Positions 53,800 through 64,000 are shown, counted from the first letter of the stretch. The stretch: 64,000 bases of DNA from Candidula unifasciata (GCA_905116865.2 CAJHNH020007935.1:274501-338500), one strand, 5' to 3'. The notes: generated by a model not told the origin, from the letters alone. Numbers and translations: made by a program.

Positions 53800-55100
53800 C
53801 AATGTCTTTTGGATTATAAGTTGTGAGCTTGACATGAATATCTAGGACCCAGCTGTAAAATTATGTTATGTAATGTTATTACAGTTGGCTTCACTGCACA
53901 TTGGGTATTCCTATGGGTGCTCAGTCCTCCTTGTGATATGCTTATGGTACAGTTTTGAACATGGAAAATGTAATGCAGTTACAAGAAACCATAGGTATAA
54001 ATATAACAGAACATTAGAAAAACAGCAGTAATTGTAATTACATGGTATCAAAACTCAGTATCAAAGAAAATGGGACTGTAAATAAAATGACTGTGGTCAA
54101 GTATTTGGATACCTTGATACCAGCAGATCAAAGACTGTTAAAAAAAGTTAAATTTAGTATTCCTAGCAGAAGGAGCATTTCATGGGATGAAGAATACTTT
54201 GTGCAGCTTATATCATTAATCCTTTAAGGTGGAACAAGTCGAAAGCCATATACCATATTTCTGTAAGTATAGGAAGCACTTTAAAAAAAATATAGGGTCT
54301 AACAACAGTGTGCATGTTATATAATGGTTGTAGATCTTTATGTAATCATATTTTTTGTGTCTCTCCAAATTTCCAGTCCAGAAATCAAGGTGCATCTTAT
54401 AGATTGTATCATCTTATATTTGGGAAATTAGGGTAGATCAGTTCTTGATGCATGAAGTGAATTGTGAACATTCATGAGGTCTTAGTGCACAATTATGAGG
54501 AAGTTGACATGACAAGATATTGTTTTATAAAAGAATAGTGAGAGAACTGTGGGTTTGAAGATGTCTGGACAGAAATTATTCTGATTCCATCAAATCAGCC
54601 TTGAGCGTAGCTTACAGTAATTGACTCCTCAATCATTATCATCATCATCCTATAACACTGCATGTCATTTGATCACCAGTTGCTGTTGACTGTCTGATCA
54701 GCTCCCCTTGCCTTTTATGGTCAAATGCAATGGACTTAATGGTTGCTTGCCTTAGACTTGTTCAGTCAGTCCAGTTCTTTGTCCAGACCTTTCTTGATCT
54801 GCCTCTTCCCCTCAACTGAGCCCTATAGTATTGTTTTTGAGAGGCCGTTAGATCCTTTTACATACCGGTACCATTGCAGAAGAGGTTCGTAGCTGCCAGT
54901 GTGCTGAGTAATTATTTGACGAACCTCATAATTTGTGATATGGTCTCTTTATGATGTGCCAAAAACTGTTCTGAAAGATCTCATTTCCAATGCTTGTATC
55001 TTTTTTCGAGTTTAAATTAAGTTTATATAAAGGTAGTGCTGAGTTGCATGTTTGTAACTGTATACCAGGATGCTGTGATAAATCAATGTAAATTATGCAT
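53800..55100. other. Spectrin intron 3, no feature
   Basis: No repeat family I could place; fragments around 54.65-54.95 kb (TTCTTTGTCCAGACC, CTTGATCTGCCTCTTCCC) resemble antisense LINE tail text but are too decayed to assign. Confidence 0.35.
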
Positions 55101-55109
55101 ATTTATCAG

Positions 55110-55193
55110 GAGACCTTTGTGACATCAGAAGACTATGGAACAGACCTGGAGCATGTGGAAGTGTTGCAGAAAAAGTTTGAGGAGTTTCAGAAG
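55110..55193 (+). CDS. Alpha-spectrin, coding exon 4
   Basis: Acceptor GCATATTTATCAG, donor CAGAAG|GTAACA. 84 nt, phase 0 at both ends, residues 175-202 (ETFVTSEDYGTDLEHVEVLQ, KKFEEFQK). D-L-E-H-V-E-V-L-Q-K-K-F-E-E-F is highly conserved in repeat 2 of alpha-spectrins. Confidence 0.97.
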
Positions 55194-55677
55194 GTAACAT
55201 CTTGTCAAAATTATGTTACATATTATTCTTGTACTCTTCTTCTCCTCCATGTCTTCTTCTCCTTCTTCCTTCTCTCTTCTGTTTTCTTCTCCCTCTCCTA
55301 CTCCACTTCCTTATCTGCCTTTTACAGAGCAGTTGACATGTTGTTTTGCGATTTACAGCTAGGCTGCAATATATATGCCTTTAGGTCCATTATATCTGAT
55401 TTCAGTGAACCTGTTTTAGTTGTTTTTAATGCTTGCTAAAGGGCAATGTTCCCCCCCCCCCCCCCCCTTCCCAAAAAAAAAGGGTCCTGTTATCCAGACT
55501 AGATCTTTATGTATTTGAGGGGTTTGGATTTTTCTTTCTGCTGCGAATTTCTTAATTTTGTTTGCTGTAAACTTTCATTACTTTAAGTTATCACTGAGGG
55601 TTGAAACCATACACAGCTGTGATATCAAGGCTTGAGCATTTTCTGTTTCATTTTTTGTTGTTGGTAATCTTCTACAG

Positions 55678-55782
55678 GATCTACTGAACCACGAGGACAA
55701 GGTGGGTCAGGTGAATTCTTTGGCAGAGCAGCTGATTGGAGATGGGCATCCAGAAGAGGGAACTATCAGACAGAAACAGCAG
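55678..55782 (+). CDS. Alpha-spectrin, coding exon 5
   Basis: Acceptor TAATCTTCTACAG, donor CAGCAG|GTCAGT. 105 nt, phase 0 at both ends, residues 203-237, the helix B part of repeat 2 (DLLNHEDKVGQVNSLAEQLI, then GDGHPEEGTIRQKQQ). H-P-E-E after the loop matches other alpha-spectrins. Confidence 0.97.
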
Positions 55783-55789
55783 GTCAGTT

Positions 55790-56750
55790 TAAGTTTGTCT
55801 TCAGCTTTAAGCCTTTTGCCCAGGAAAACTTAAAAATTCCAGACAAAAATCTGTTAACGATTCTTTTTCCACACAGGTTTAGGTTTAGGTTTAACAACAG
55901 ATCAACATCATGGCACAAGGGTAGTAACTCATAAGTGCTTCCTTCTACCTCTAACTCAAGCCTGAGTCAGAAGAATCTCAGCGTAGTGCAGGAACTCCAT
56001 AGCACCGGCCAAGATCTTGAAATACTTTAGGTAGATTTTCACTCCCAGTTTTCCCCGGGCAGCACCGTTAGGCTACTCTGTTTGATTTCCAACCGCCAAG
56101 CGATTCTTTACGTGTGTTTTTACACAGGTTACTAATAAGTTTGTTAAAAATGTATTTATCTATATTTAGCTTTTTTTTTCTTGAAATATGTAAAGATATT
56201 TAAAAGTAGTAATCAGTAAAGATGAACTTGGTGAAGCATTTAATGGAATACATCTTCTTGGGTCTTAAATAAAAGACATGTATTGGGTGACTCATTCTGT
56301 GACCCTGTTACCTTTATCACTGAGACTTATGGGAAAATCTGATGTCAACTTGGTTTTAAAAAGGACATTAAGCTCAAAGGAAACTCTCCCTCCCTCTAAA
56401 TGCTATTGTTAGTTAATATTTTCATATCCTGACCTCCCAAATGTCTGCACAGTCATAAAAGTAACCAGTGGCATTACGTGTGTGTTTGTTAAACATTTCA
56501 CTATAGAAAAGTGACATTTATGCGGAGTTTGACCAAACTGAAAGTATTCAGTTTTTCAGCTTCTTGGGGAGAAAGGGGTTAATAGACTTAAACAGTTTTA
56601 TGTCTGCCCACGTTTGACATTGCACCTCACATGTGAAATTGCAACCTACATTCAACACTGCACCCTGCATTTTGTATAATCTGCCCCCCAAAGCATATGT
56701 ATATGTTGTAGCTATGTATGTACTGAGAAGTAATATTTTATAATTTTTCG
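55790..56750. other. Spectrin intron 5, no feature
   Basis: Nothing recognised. The minus-strand open frame 56548-56898 overlaps exon 6 in antisense and is a shadow. Confidence 0.5.
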
Positions 56751-56757
56751 CTGCCAG

Positions 56758-56849
56758 GAGGTGAATGAGGCGTGGCACCGCCTTCGGCAGCTTGCATTGA
56801 TCAGGCAGGAACGACTGTTTGGTGCTCTTGAGATACAGAGGTTCAACAG
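56758..56849 (+). CDS. Alpha-spectrin, coding exon 6
   Basis: Acceptor TTTTCGCTGCCAG, donor TTCAACAG|GTAGGT. 92 nt, starts in phase 0 and ends in phase 2 (30 codons plus two bases). EVNEAWHRLRQLALIRQERL is helix C of repeat 2; FGALEIQRFNR opens repeat 3. The Arg codon is split AG|G with exon 7. It is the only non-zero phase junction seen in this gene. Confidence 0.97.
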
Positions 56850-56934
56850 GTAGGTACATCTGACCTTTCTTCAGTCCGTCCAAAGATTCAGTTATCATTG
56901 TGAAATTTTTTAATATAAAGAGATCCCAGTAATT

Positions 56935-57440
56935 TAAAGTTGGGGGGGGGGGGGGGGGGGAGAGAAAAAAAAGGGGGGGGGGGGAGTGGATTGGACTGAA
57001 TGTTTAAAACAGGGAACATGGTAAGGTTTATGAAACTTTAACAATGTGACTGAATTTATAAAACAAAATATTACTGATTTTATAAAACTAAACCTAGTGA
57101 ATAGTACTGATTTAAATTAATTTCTGTTTCCACTTCTATCCTGAATATTTTTATTTCCACTTCTACTCCTGTTTTAATCTTTATTTATGTTTCTACTTCT
57201 GTTTTAAATAATTTATGTTTGTTTCTAGTTCTGTTTTAGATATTTGTGCCTGTTACATACTTCTGTTTTGAAAGTGAGTCCTGTCAACATTCATCTTCTT
57301 TATTTTTTTTTGCTATTTCTGCTTCTATTTTAGATATTTATTTATATTTCTACTTCTCAGGCTATCCATCAGGGTTCCAGCATAATTCCAAATGGCTCAC
57401 CCCATAATATCTCACTTTCAATTATTCAGCTGTGTTTCCC
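56935..57440. other. Spectrin intron 6, G run and T-rich sequence
   Basis: A G run of about 19 and a second G tract at 56941-56986. The stretch TTCTACTTCTGTTTTA recurs imperfectly at 57.13-57.35 kb and again at 58.55-58.70 kb, either side of the TTAA element, so the element seems to sit in a degenerate T-rich repeat. Confidence 0.55.
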
Positions 57441-57448
57441 TTTCTGTT

Positions 57449-58518
57449 TTAACTCTTTGAGTCCCAGGGGGTTTAGCATCAGAGACCCAAGTGGTGGTAA
57501 CACAGTTTTTGAAATGTTACAAGTGTAGCATATTAAAACAGACCATACTGATTCTGCTGCCACACAATATACACGTATTAAACATCAAAGTGATCAGGGA
57601 TTGTTGAAGAATAATAATAGAATACGGCTACAAAAAAACAGTGTTAGCTGTTAATTATTAATAAATAAACAGATGGTATGTTAGGAGAAATTAGTAAAAA
57701 GAAATAATAATTTTTCCACTTACCGCCATGGCACTCAAGGAAAACTCAATAAAATATATCCAAAATGAATCACAAATGAACCTGAAACACTTATATACAC
57801 AATCTGTCTATTAGATCTCGGTCCGGAGAAACTTTTAGAACATCATAACAGAGCACAATGTTTTGGTAAAGAAAAATGACCTCAGAAAACAATAAGCATT
57901 TAAAAAAAAAAAAAAAAGAACTTTATTTAACAATCAGTTTGCCCATAATTTTATAGTATATTTTCCCAAATAATAAGGGATTCATACTAGACCTAACTGA
58001 TGCTGAAGAATATTGCCTTTTTCACTATTATTTATTCTCTTTGTACCAGCTGACTTTGTTATCATTGTAGGTTTTGCATGAGGTATATATCAGAGCTATC
58101 CCTCATCAAAGTTTGACTCTATCAGTGACTGAAACAAATATACATTGTAACTTTGTCTAGCTTTGGAACATCTGATAAACTGCTCTTGTTTTATTAAAAT
58201 ATTGAGCCTTCTAAAGTCATAAATCTTTGTTGGCATGCAGGAAGAAGTCTGCTCAGAGGCCATATTATTTTCACACAGACACTGAGTAACTCGGTAAAGC
58301 TCACAAACATGCTACATTTTATGCTTTAAACACCTTTTCGTATAAGCCTAATGGTCGAAATATGTGACATCGAACAGGAAATAACATTCAAAGCTGCCAG
58401 TTTGTGTCATTAAACTGGCCAGTGGTAAATTAAAAACCAGTACTTGTCAAACACTGATTGGCCGTCTGGGTAGTAACCAGTTAGCGCGTGATGCGTTCCT
58501 TGGGACTTTAAGAGTTAA
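57449..58518. mobile_element. TTAA-flanked DNA element, long copy (1070 bp)
   Basis: Bounded by TTAA at 57449-57452 and 58515-58518. The left terminus reads CTCTTTGAGTCCCAGGGGG and the right terminus, reverse complemented, CTCTTAAAGTCCCAAGG. The first about 45 and last about 65 bases match the 145 bp MITEs at 33.2 and 40.0 kb. The 950 bp interior is AT-rich with no intact frame and no transposase motif that I recognise, so it is a non-autonomous or decayed long form. Confidence 0.8.
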
Positions 58519-58744
58519 ATATTACTTCTTGTTGTAAACTTATATTTTGAATATGTATTCATGTGTCCTTCAACAACTTCTGTTTTGAATGTTCATACTT
58601 TTTACAAATTTCTAATTTGAGTATTCATTCCTTTCCCCTACATCAAATTCTGTTTTAAAAATATTCCTACTTATTACAAACTTCTTTGTTGAATATTCTT
58701 TCCTGTAACATATGTTTATGTCAAATATTGTGTATGTGCGTAGT

Positions 58745-59427
58745 CTTCTTCTTCTTCTGCATTTCTATTCCCCAATGGAGCATAGGCCCTCAACCAACTC
58801 ACGCCAGGTCGTTCTATCCTTCGCCATTGTATGGGGCTCTCCCCATGTCCTCCCCATATTTCTAACTTCATTCTCCAGCTCTCTTCTCCATGTGTTTTTT
58901 AGCCTTCCTTTATTCCTATGCCCCTGTGGGCTCCAGTGCAAAGACATTCTAGTTATGCTGTTCTCCTGTTTTCTCAGTGGGTGTCCCATCCAACGCCAGC
59001 GTCTTTTCCTCACCTCTTGGTGCACTGGAGCCTGTTTAGTTCTCTCCCAAAGTTCTACATTAGTTATTCTATCATACCATTTAATTCCCTCTATTCTTCG
59101 CAGGCGCCAGTTAATGAATGTTTGTAATTTATTAGTAATTGTCTTAGTTGTTCTCCATGTTTCCGCCCCATACAATAGTACTGATTTGACATTAGAATTA
59201 ACAATTTTTAGTTTAGTATTTCTTTTAATTTCTTTTGACCTCCAAAAATTCCCTAGTACTATGAAAGCCCCTCTTGCCTTTTGTATTCTTATTTTAATAT
59301 CTCTATCAGTTCCTCCATCTTTATCTACATTACTGCCCAAATAGGTGCACGACTCCACGTCTTGGAGTGGGGTGCCATTAAGAGAGCCCACATTACTATT
59401 TACCTGATTTATTCTCATGATCTTTGT
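58745..59427 (-). pseudogene. LINE-G 3' part with 217-codon open frame
   Basis: The minus strand is open from 59418 to 58765 and ends near a (TTC)n run, i.e. a GAA tail. It encodes the post-RT part of a non-LTR ORF2: a D-V-E-S-C-T-Y-L-G-S block near residue 25, RIQKARGAF, LLYGAETWRT, LRRIEGIKWYDRI, a K-R-R-W-R-W-M-G-H block and a final T-W-R-x-L-V-E-G-L-C. This is typical of RTE-like LINE C-termini. The whole RT core is missing (5' truncation). It ends about 15-20 bases before exon 7 of spectrin. Confidence 0.88.
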
Positions 59428-59442
59428 CTACTGTCTTGTCAG

Positions 59443-59587
59443 GGATGCAGATGAGACCATATCATGGATCCAGGAAAAAGATGTAGTCCTGTCAACTGAT
59501 GACTATGGCCGTGATCTTGCTAGTGTCCAAGCATTGCAGAGGAAGCATGAGGGGGTGGAGAGAGACTTGGCTGCCCTGGAAGAAAAG
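59443..59587 (+). CDS. Alpha-spectrin, coding exon 7
   Basis: Acceptor CTACTGTCTTGTCAG, donor GAAAAG|GTGTGT. 145 nt: one base completing Arg 268, then 48 codons, ending in phase 0. DADETISWIQEKD with Trp at residue 276 (106 after the previous one) is helix A of repeat 3; DYGRDLASVQALQRKHEG and ERDLAALEEK follow. Strongly conserved with other alpha-spectrins. The intron immediately upstream ends in antisense LINE-G sequence. Confidence 0.97.
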
Positions 59588-59639
59588 GTGTGTTCCAGCG
59601 TATTAGTTTAGTGATTCCATTAGTGTTATCATCTGGGTA

Positions 59640-59880
59640 GAGATTGGACATCACAGCATTCAGGACAAGCCCATATCAGCTCCATCTCCCTCCTGAACAG
59701 TCAGCGAAGAGTCTCCATAGTGATGGTACCCGTTGTGTTCTGGTAAACAACTTGTTCTCCCCCCCCCTCCCCCTCCCACAAATCCTGAGTGGAATGGTGT
59801 TTAGAGCCCGAGGACACTCCCCGCTGCATCATAGTATTGTCGGCTTTGAGCAAGTCATTCATTGTATGGATAATATAGTT
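59640..59880 (-). mobile_element. LINE-C 3' end
   Basis: GACATCACAGCATTCAGGACA is the antisense of the LINE-C terminus (compare 51.3 kb). AGCGAAGAGTCTCCATAGTGATGG follows. A C run stands at 59759-59774. The frame is broken. Confidence 0.6.
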
Positions 59881-60429
59881 ACTGAAGGTGTTTCTGTAGA
59901 GAATAAATTGTATAATTGGACCCCCAAAAAATGATAAATGTAGGATGTACAATGTATGTTGAAACAGTCACATAGATAATGTCGCTGTAACAAACTTCCT
60001 TCAGGAAACAGTAACAAAATAATAATAAAGGGGAGAAATAAATTAAAGTGTTATAAATAAATGAATACATGAAGAATTGACAAAACTACACTCAGGAAAT
60101 TCCTACATGTATCATCCCCCTCTTCAGCAACCAACAATTGGTTCCCATATTGATAGTACCTGCTGCAACCTAATTAAAAGATGTTGACTATATTTTAGGC
60201 ATATTGTGTATAATAATCTTTTATAAAGGTGCAATAAAAGGGAAAATATATAATGTAGGAAAGCATAAGATCCTTAACTAGGTGTCAGGTTGATCCAGAG
60301 AAAGATAAACAGAAATAAAATGGAAAACGTAATGTGTATTTTTAGGCCCTATTTTATGGAAAAAGAATAGACCTACATCCCCCCTCCCCCCTCCAGAGTG
60401 TGTCATGAAAGGCAAACTATTTGGGCGTC

Positions 60430-60557
60430 TGCTGAAATTGAAAAAAATTTCTGGGACTTGTGCCTGGGCGATTCTCATCCGAATGGTGGCAATTTATGTC
60501 ACCTGTTGCTGATCGCTCATTGTGAGGTCCTTGTGGGGTTGAACATCACTCACTCAT
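60430..60557 (+). mobile_element. SINE-X copy 9, 5' truncated, CACT tail
   Basis: TTTCTGGGACTTGTGCC, GATTCTCATCCGAATGGTGGC, TTTATGTCACCTG, GATCGCTCATTGTGAGGTCC and TTGTGGGGTTGAACAT, then CACTCACTCAT. Head missing. In spectrin intron 7. Confidence 0.78.
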
Positions 60558-60637
60558 ATGGCTTAGCTTTTGTGAACTTGCTTCATAATTCTGAAATACA
60601 TGGTTTAATTTTAAGCAGCAGATACCTTTGCGTCATG

Positions 60638-60910
60638 CTGGGAGCCACCCTGTTATAGTGGCTAGATGTGGATCTAGAGGTTGTTGGTTCAAATCTGCAT
60701 GGAACCAGAATTTTTCATACATAACCATGGCTCTCAGGTGGACCCAGCCTTAAAAAGTTACCAGGTAAAATCCTGGGAAGTAAAGGTGGCCGGCACGATG
60801 TTGACCACACCACCCACCAAAACCAGTTTGGTCTATACAAATATGAATCTGGCCTCGTATGCCTGATGTGGCATGGTGTATAAAGGGGTCTTCACTCTAC
60901 TTTTCTAGAT
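60638..60910 (+). mobile_element. SINE-T copy (tRNA-derived), near complete
   Basis: The head GGGAGCCACCCTGTTATAGTGGCTAGATG is tRNA-like and GTTGGTTCAAATC is a good B box. Body blocks: GGCTCTCAGGTGGACCCAGCC, GTTACCAGGTAAAATCCTGGGAAGTAAAGG, GATGTTGACCACACCACCCACC, TTTGGTCTATACAAATATGA and GATGTGGCATGGTGTATAAAG. It ends in TACTTTTCTAGA. Confidence 0.8.
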
Positions 60911-61208
60911 AGTGATATGGGGTGCCAATTATTTAGAAAGCAGTTGCAAACTACTGAATGTAAAATTGCCTAGTTAGATCACAAACAGCCTGGGGGTGCT
61001 GGGGTTGGTTCTGCAATGTCCTGTACAAGGATATGCAAGTAACTTTATTATACAACAGTGATGTGATTTCTCGAACAGGTGTATACATCATGGACACCTA
61101 GCAGCAAATGTATACAAAATTGTTATAATCCCTGCCACGCATATCACTCTTAGTATTCTCACAGTGTGATCTAATATTATACCAAAATAATCGGATTTCT
61201 ATCACCAG

Positions 61209-61325
61209 GTGTCAACACTGTTAGCAGAGACAGATCGACTCCAGCAGTTACACCAAGATCAGGCATCCCAGATTCAGGACAAACAGCAGGAGATTGGAGA
61301 GAACTGGAAAAAACTTAAAGCTAAA
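61209..61325 (+). CDS. Alpha-spectrin, coding exon 8
   Basis: Acceptor TTTCTATCACCAG, donor GCTAAA|GTGATT. 117 nt, phase 0 at both ends, residues 317-355: VSTLLAETDRLQQLHQDQAS, QIQDKQQEIGENWKKLKAK, the second half of repeat 3. The donor is weak (A at the last exon base, GTGATT instead of GTRAGT). The join to the next exon is right in length and content (KLKAK-AIERK), so the site is accepted. Reading on past the donor stays open for 30 codons to TAA, giving a hydrophobic tail. Confidence 0.93.
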
Positions 61326-61419
61326 GTGATTATCATTATCATTGTTTTGGTCACTTTTTGGGTGTTTTTCACACAACAGGCTCCTTGTTCAGTGTACATT
61401 TTTATTTGTTTCTAAGAAA

Positions 61420-62450
61420 AACCTGAAGCCGAAAATATTATCATTAGTTTTCTTTTGTCACATTTTTTCCACAAGAAAAAGATTCATTTTGCCAGGCAAA
61501 AAAAAAAAAATTTGCGTGGTTTTCAAACAGTAGTACAAGAGTCTCACAGCAGAAGTTATTGGGGACTCACCACATAATATAATAGTAGGAGGACAATATC
61601 AAGAGATAAACAGGCAGCAGTCTGAGAGAGGGTACAACCAGGGCAAGAGACACTGTGTTGGAGATCCATTGCAGCCAACCTTCAGTGGAGACGGCACCTG
61701 ATTGATTGACTGATTGATTATTTATCAGTTTCTGATGCCTTTTCATGGACTTTCTTCACATCTTCCATACAGCATGTTTATTAATTGTCTTGTATTTCAA
61801 ATAACATAATGCCAGATTTAAAAAAAATATTATTTTTGTCATACAACAATTTTTGCTATCCCTTCACCAGTTAACACAACCCACCAACAACGGACAACAG
61901 GGTTCTTTGTAACCATTTTACGCTGTCCTAATGTGTCTGTACTATATGGCTATACGAGTGAACAAAAGAAGTTTTTTTCTTCTCATAAAATAACCCCCTC
62001 CCCCCCTCTCCACCTGTGAAAGAATGACTGTCTCTTTCTTATGTTTGTGATAGGTTGTCTTTTAGTCCTTGCCTCTTTTAAAACATATGGGTTGCTGTTT
62101 TTGACTGTCCTTGCAATTGTAAGGATTCCTCTGTAAAACCATGTATCCAAGGCCTCAAGAAATAGTTTGGCTTGTTTATTAATTTCAAGGATTCGCAGCT
62201 GCATGTTAAAACTGGCTGTATATAGCATGCGCGATTTCTTTTTCTAACATCCGCTGACATGGATTTATTGCATAAATGTTCTTCATTTGATAAAATACAG
62301 TTTTAGCCTGCCTTTTCTGTTCTTTATCTCTGTGATACATCTTTCACCATAGTACTTAATTTATTTGCTGAAAGTTATAGTTTACAACTACCCATGCAAG
62401 GGGCTACACATGAAAAGACCTAATGTGAAAGCCAGAGGTCACCTAGAACA
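61420..62450. other. Spectrin intron 8, nothing recognised
   Basis: No family identified; the open frames here are short and AT-rich. Confidence 0.4.
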
Positions 62451-62454
62451 TGGA

Positions 62455-63090
62455 TTCTTCTTCTTCTTTTGTCATCTCACTGATACCAGGTTGTAGCCCA
62501 GTGTCATGGTTTTCTGTATTTGTCTTGCACTTCTCAGGTGGCTCGAGTTATGGATTTGTTCATCTTTATACAGGTTACAGCTACACCATTTATTAATCTC
62601 TTTCTTGGTCTTCTTCTCGCCTTCCTCCCAGATGTTCTACTGTAAAAAGTCTCATGTGCAGTTTGGTGTGGCTGCATTCTCACTAGATGGCTGAAACATT
62701 TCATTCTTTGTCTGTCAGTATAATTCAGACATGGTCTTATTCCAACTTTCTCTCTAATGCTGGTATTTGTAACCCTGTCTCGTCTAGTGTTGTTAGTGAC
62801 CTTGCGGAGACAGTGCATTTCACATGTAGTTATTTTCTGTTTAGTGACCTTTTCATTGTCACTGTTTGGCACTGATAAATAAAGTAGGGATACAGATGTT
62901 ATTATTCATTTGCTGTTTTGCTGGAAGGGAGACATTTAGGTGCCTTCTGTACTCTGGCTTCTGTCTCTCTATCGAGTCTGCCATCCTCAGTAAATATGCT
63001 TCCTAGATATTTGAATTCTTGTACTTGTTTGATTGGAGTACCATTAACATGGATTGATGACATTAAAGAGCTTCTACACTGACACAAAAT
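62455..63090 (-). mobile_element. LINE-H 3' part, broken
   Basis: Minus strand, 3' end at the left with (TTC)4, i.e. a GAA tail. 63087-62902 encodes a SIHVNGTPIKQVQEFKYLGS block, then FTEDGRLDRETEARVQKA. 62872-62534 encodes CEMHCLRKV, a D-R-V-T-N-T-S-I-R block, KCFSHLVRMQ and GRKARRRPRKRLINGV. This is the order of post-RT blocks in a non-LTR ORF2. The two open pieces are separated by stops at about 62.88 kb. Confidence 0.8.
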
Positions 63091-63347
63091 GACAGTAGCC
63101 GTTGCTGCCCATCAAGCAATGAATCACAAACTGTTCCTTCCCACGACACTTAATGGCTGAAGTGAAAGTTGATGATGTTGAGTTATAGTTTGATGTAAAC
63201 TCTAAAGTTAGTAATGCACCTGATGAGGTGAAGCGAAATACACCAGGCAATACATGTTGTAATATATTGTATGTTTATATGCATATATTCAAGTTACATA
63301 ATGTATTTTGTTACTACAGAAGTTTTATTCCAAATGTTCTTTTTAAG

Positions 63348-63521
63348 GCCATCGAGCGCAAGACCAGATTGGATGATTCGTATTATCTGCACAGGTTCTT
63401 GGCTGACTTCCGTGACCTGGTGTCCTGGATCTCTGAAATGAAAGCAATAATCGCCGCCGATGATCTGGCTAAGGATGTTGCAGGGGCCGAGTCTTTGTTG
63501 GACAGGCACAATGAGCATAAG
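63348..63521 (+). CDS. Alpha-spectrin, coding exon 9
   Basis: Acceptor ATGTTCTTTTTAAG, donor CATAAG|GTGAGA. 174 nt, phase 0 at both ends, residues 356-413. It covers the end of repeat 3 (AIERKTRLDDSYYLHRF) and the start of repeat 4 (LADFRDLVSW, Trp at residue 382, again 106 after the last), then MKAIIAADDLAKDVAGAESL and LLDRHNEHK. RFLADFRDL and AGAEALLDRH are alpha-spectrin signatures. The gene continues to the right of the window; a complete alpha-spectrin is about 2,400 residues. Confidence 0.97.
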
Positions 63522-63559
63522 GTGAGAGTTTTGGGTCACTAGGTAACTTACAGTTATCA

Positions 63560-63940
63560 GTTGGAGTTCACCAGTAAACCAGAAAGCCACCAAAACCGGC
63601 ACAAGACGATGACCATATTATGGACAGACCAGAGCAAGTTATTATTTTACGCCTTAGAACAGGACACACTCGACTTCACAGCCACATGTACACAAAAATT
63701 AGAATCGGCAAAACAGACATGTGCACATGTGGACTGGCATCTGAGACAACAGATCATGTCCTCCAAGACTGTTCCAAACACAACATATCAAGGCAAAACT
63801 TTTGGCCAAGAGAAACACCGGTGCAAGCCAAACTTTACAGGTTACTAAGTGAATTACAAAAGAAAGTGAAGTTCATACTAGAGACAACACTGCAGATATA
63901 AATAATCTATTTCAAGCGAATGAAAGAAGAAGAAGAAGTT
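63560..63940 (+). mobile_element. LINE-J 3' end, short open C-terminus
   Basis: Open from 63620 to 63901 (93 codons): a LRLRTGHTRLHSHMYTK block, then C-T-C-G-L-A-S-E-T-T-D-H-V-L-Q-D-C, a C-x-C-x8-H-x4-C zinc-finger-like pattern, then a W-P-R-E-T-P block. This is the known C-terminal arrangement of RNase H-bearing or Jockey-like LINEs. The tail is AAAGAAGAAGAAGAAG. It begins about 40 bases after the donor of spectrin exon 9. Confidence 0.82.
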
Positions 63941-64000
63941 TGATTTCAGAAACATATTGTTCATATTTACCAGTTTCCATTAATTATTTTTTAAGTATGA

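Overview
The window is an AT-rich, intron-rich, repeat-dense animal genome segment. Long introns with GT..AG borders, a metazoan alpha-spectrin gene, many decayed LINE (non-LTR) retrotransposon tails, tRNA-derived SINEs and long (AT)n, (GAA)n and (CA)n microsatellites all point to a eukaryote. The spectrin sequence is of invertebrate type, and the mix of repeats suggests a lophotrochozoan, most likely a gastropod mollusc. The phylum call is inference; species cannot be decided from the sequence.

Two protein-coding genes are supported, both on the + strand. (1) About 1.4-11.4 kb: the 3' part of a small EGF-domain gene, reconstructed here from six exons (1458-1556, 3068-3175, 5897-6070, 7443-7580, 10341-10400, 11311-11438). 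Every intron is phase 1, every exon is open in only the phase-1 frame, and the last exon ends in TAA at 11436-11438. It encodes two acidic one-to-two-cysteine modules with a shared C-x-N-x-T-T motif, two 8-cysteine EGF-like modules, and a short helical C-terminus with no membrane segment. Its 5' end lies left of the window. (2) 46.0-63.5 kb and beyond the right edge: the 5' coding part of alpha-spectrin. The start ATG is at 46064 and nine coding exons give 413 residues. These hold the N-terminal lone helix used in tetramer formation plus repeats 1 to 4 (the fourth partial), with the signature tryptophans at residues 65, 170, 276 and 382.

The 34.6 kb between the two genes holds no gene I can recognise. 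It is filled with 5'-truncated LINE copies (at least eight tail types, here called LINE-A to LINE-J), three SINE-like families (SINE-X, SINE-Z and tRNA-derived SINE-T), a 313 bp foldback element, a non-autonomous hAT element with 8 bp target duplication, a TTAA-flanked DNA transposon family, and several minisatellites. Family letters are labels for this report only.

The most striking theme is that tandem arrays start in LINE tails. A 46 bp x 17 array (15.3-16.0 kb), a 77 bp array (19.7-21.0 kb) and a 27 bp x about 129 array (47.6-51.1 kb, inside the first spectrin coding intron) are each made of a piece of the LINE 3' end that flanks them. The (GAA)n and (GAT)n microsatellites also sit at LINE 3' termini. 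A second theme is SINE-X: nine dispersed copies without visible tRNA promoter boxes, with differing four-base tandem tails and a 5' hairpin whose sequence differs between subfamilies while pairing is kept.
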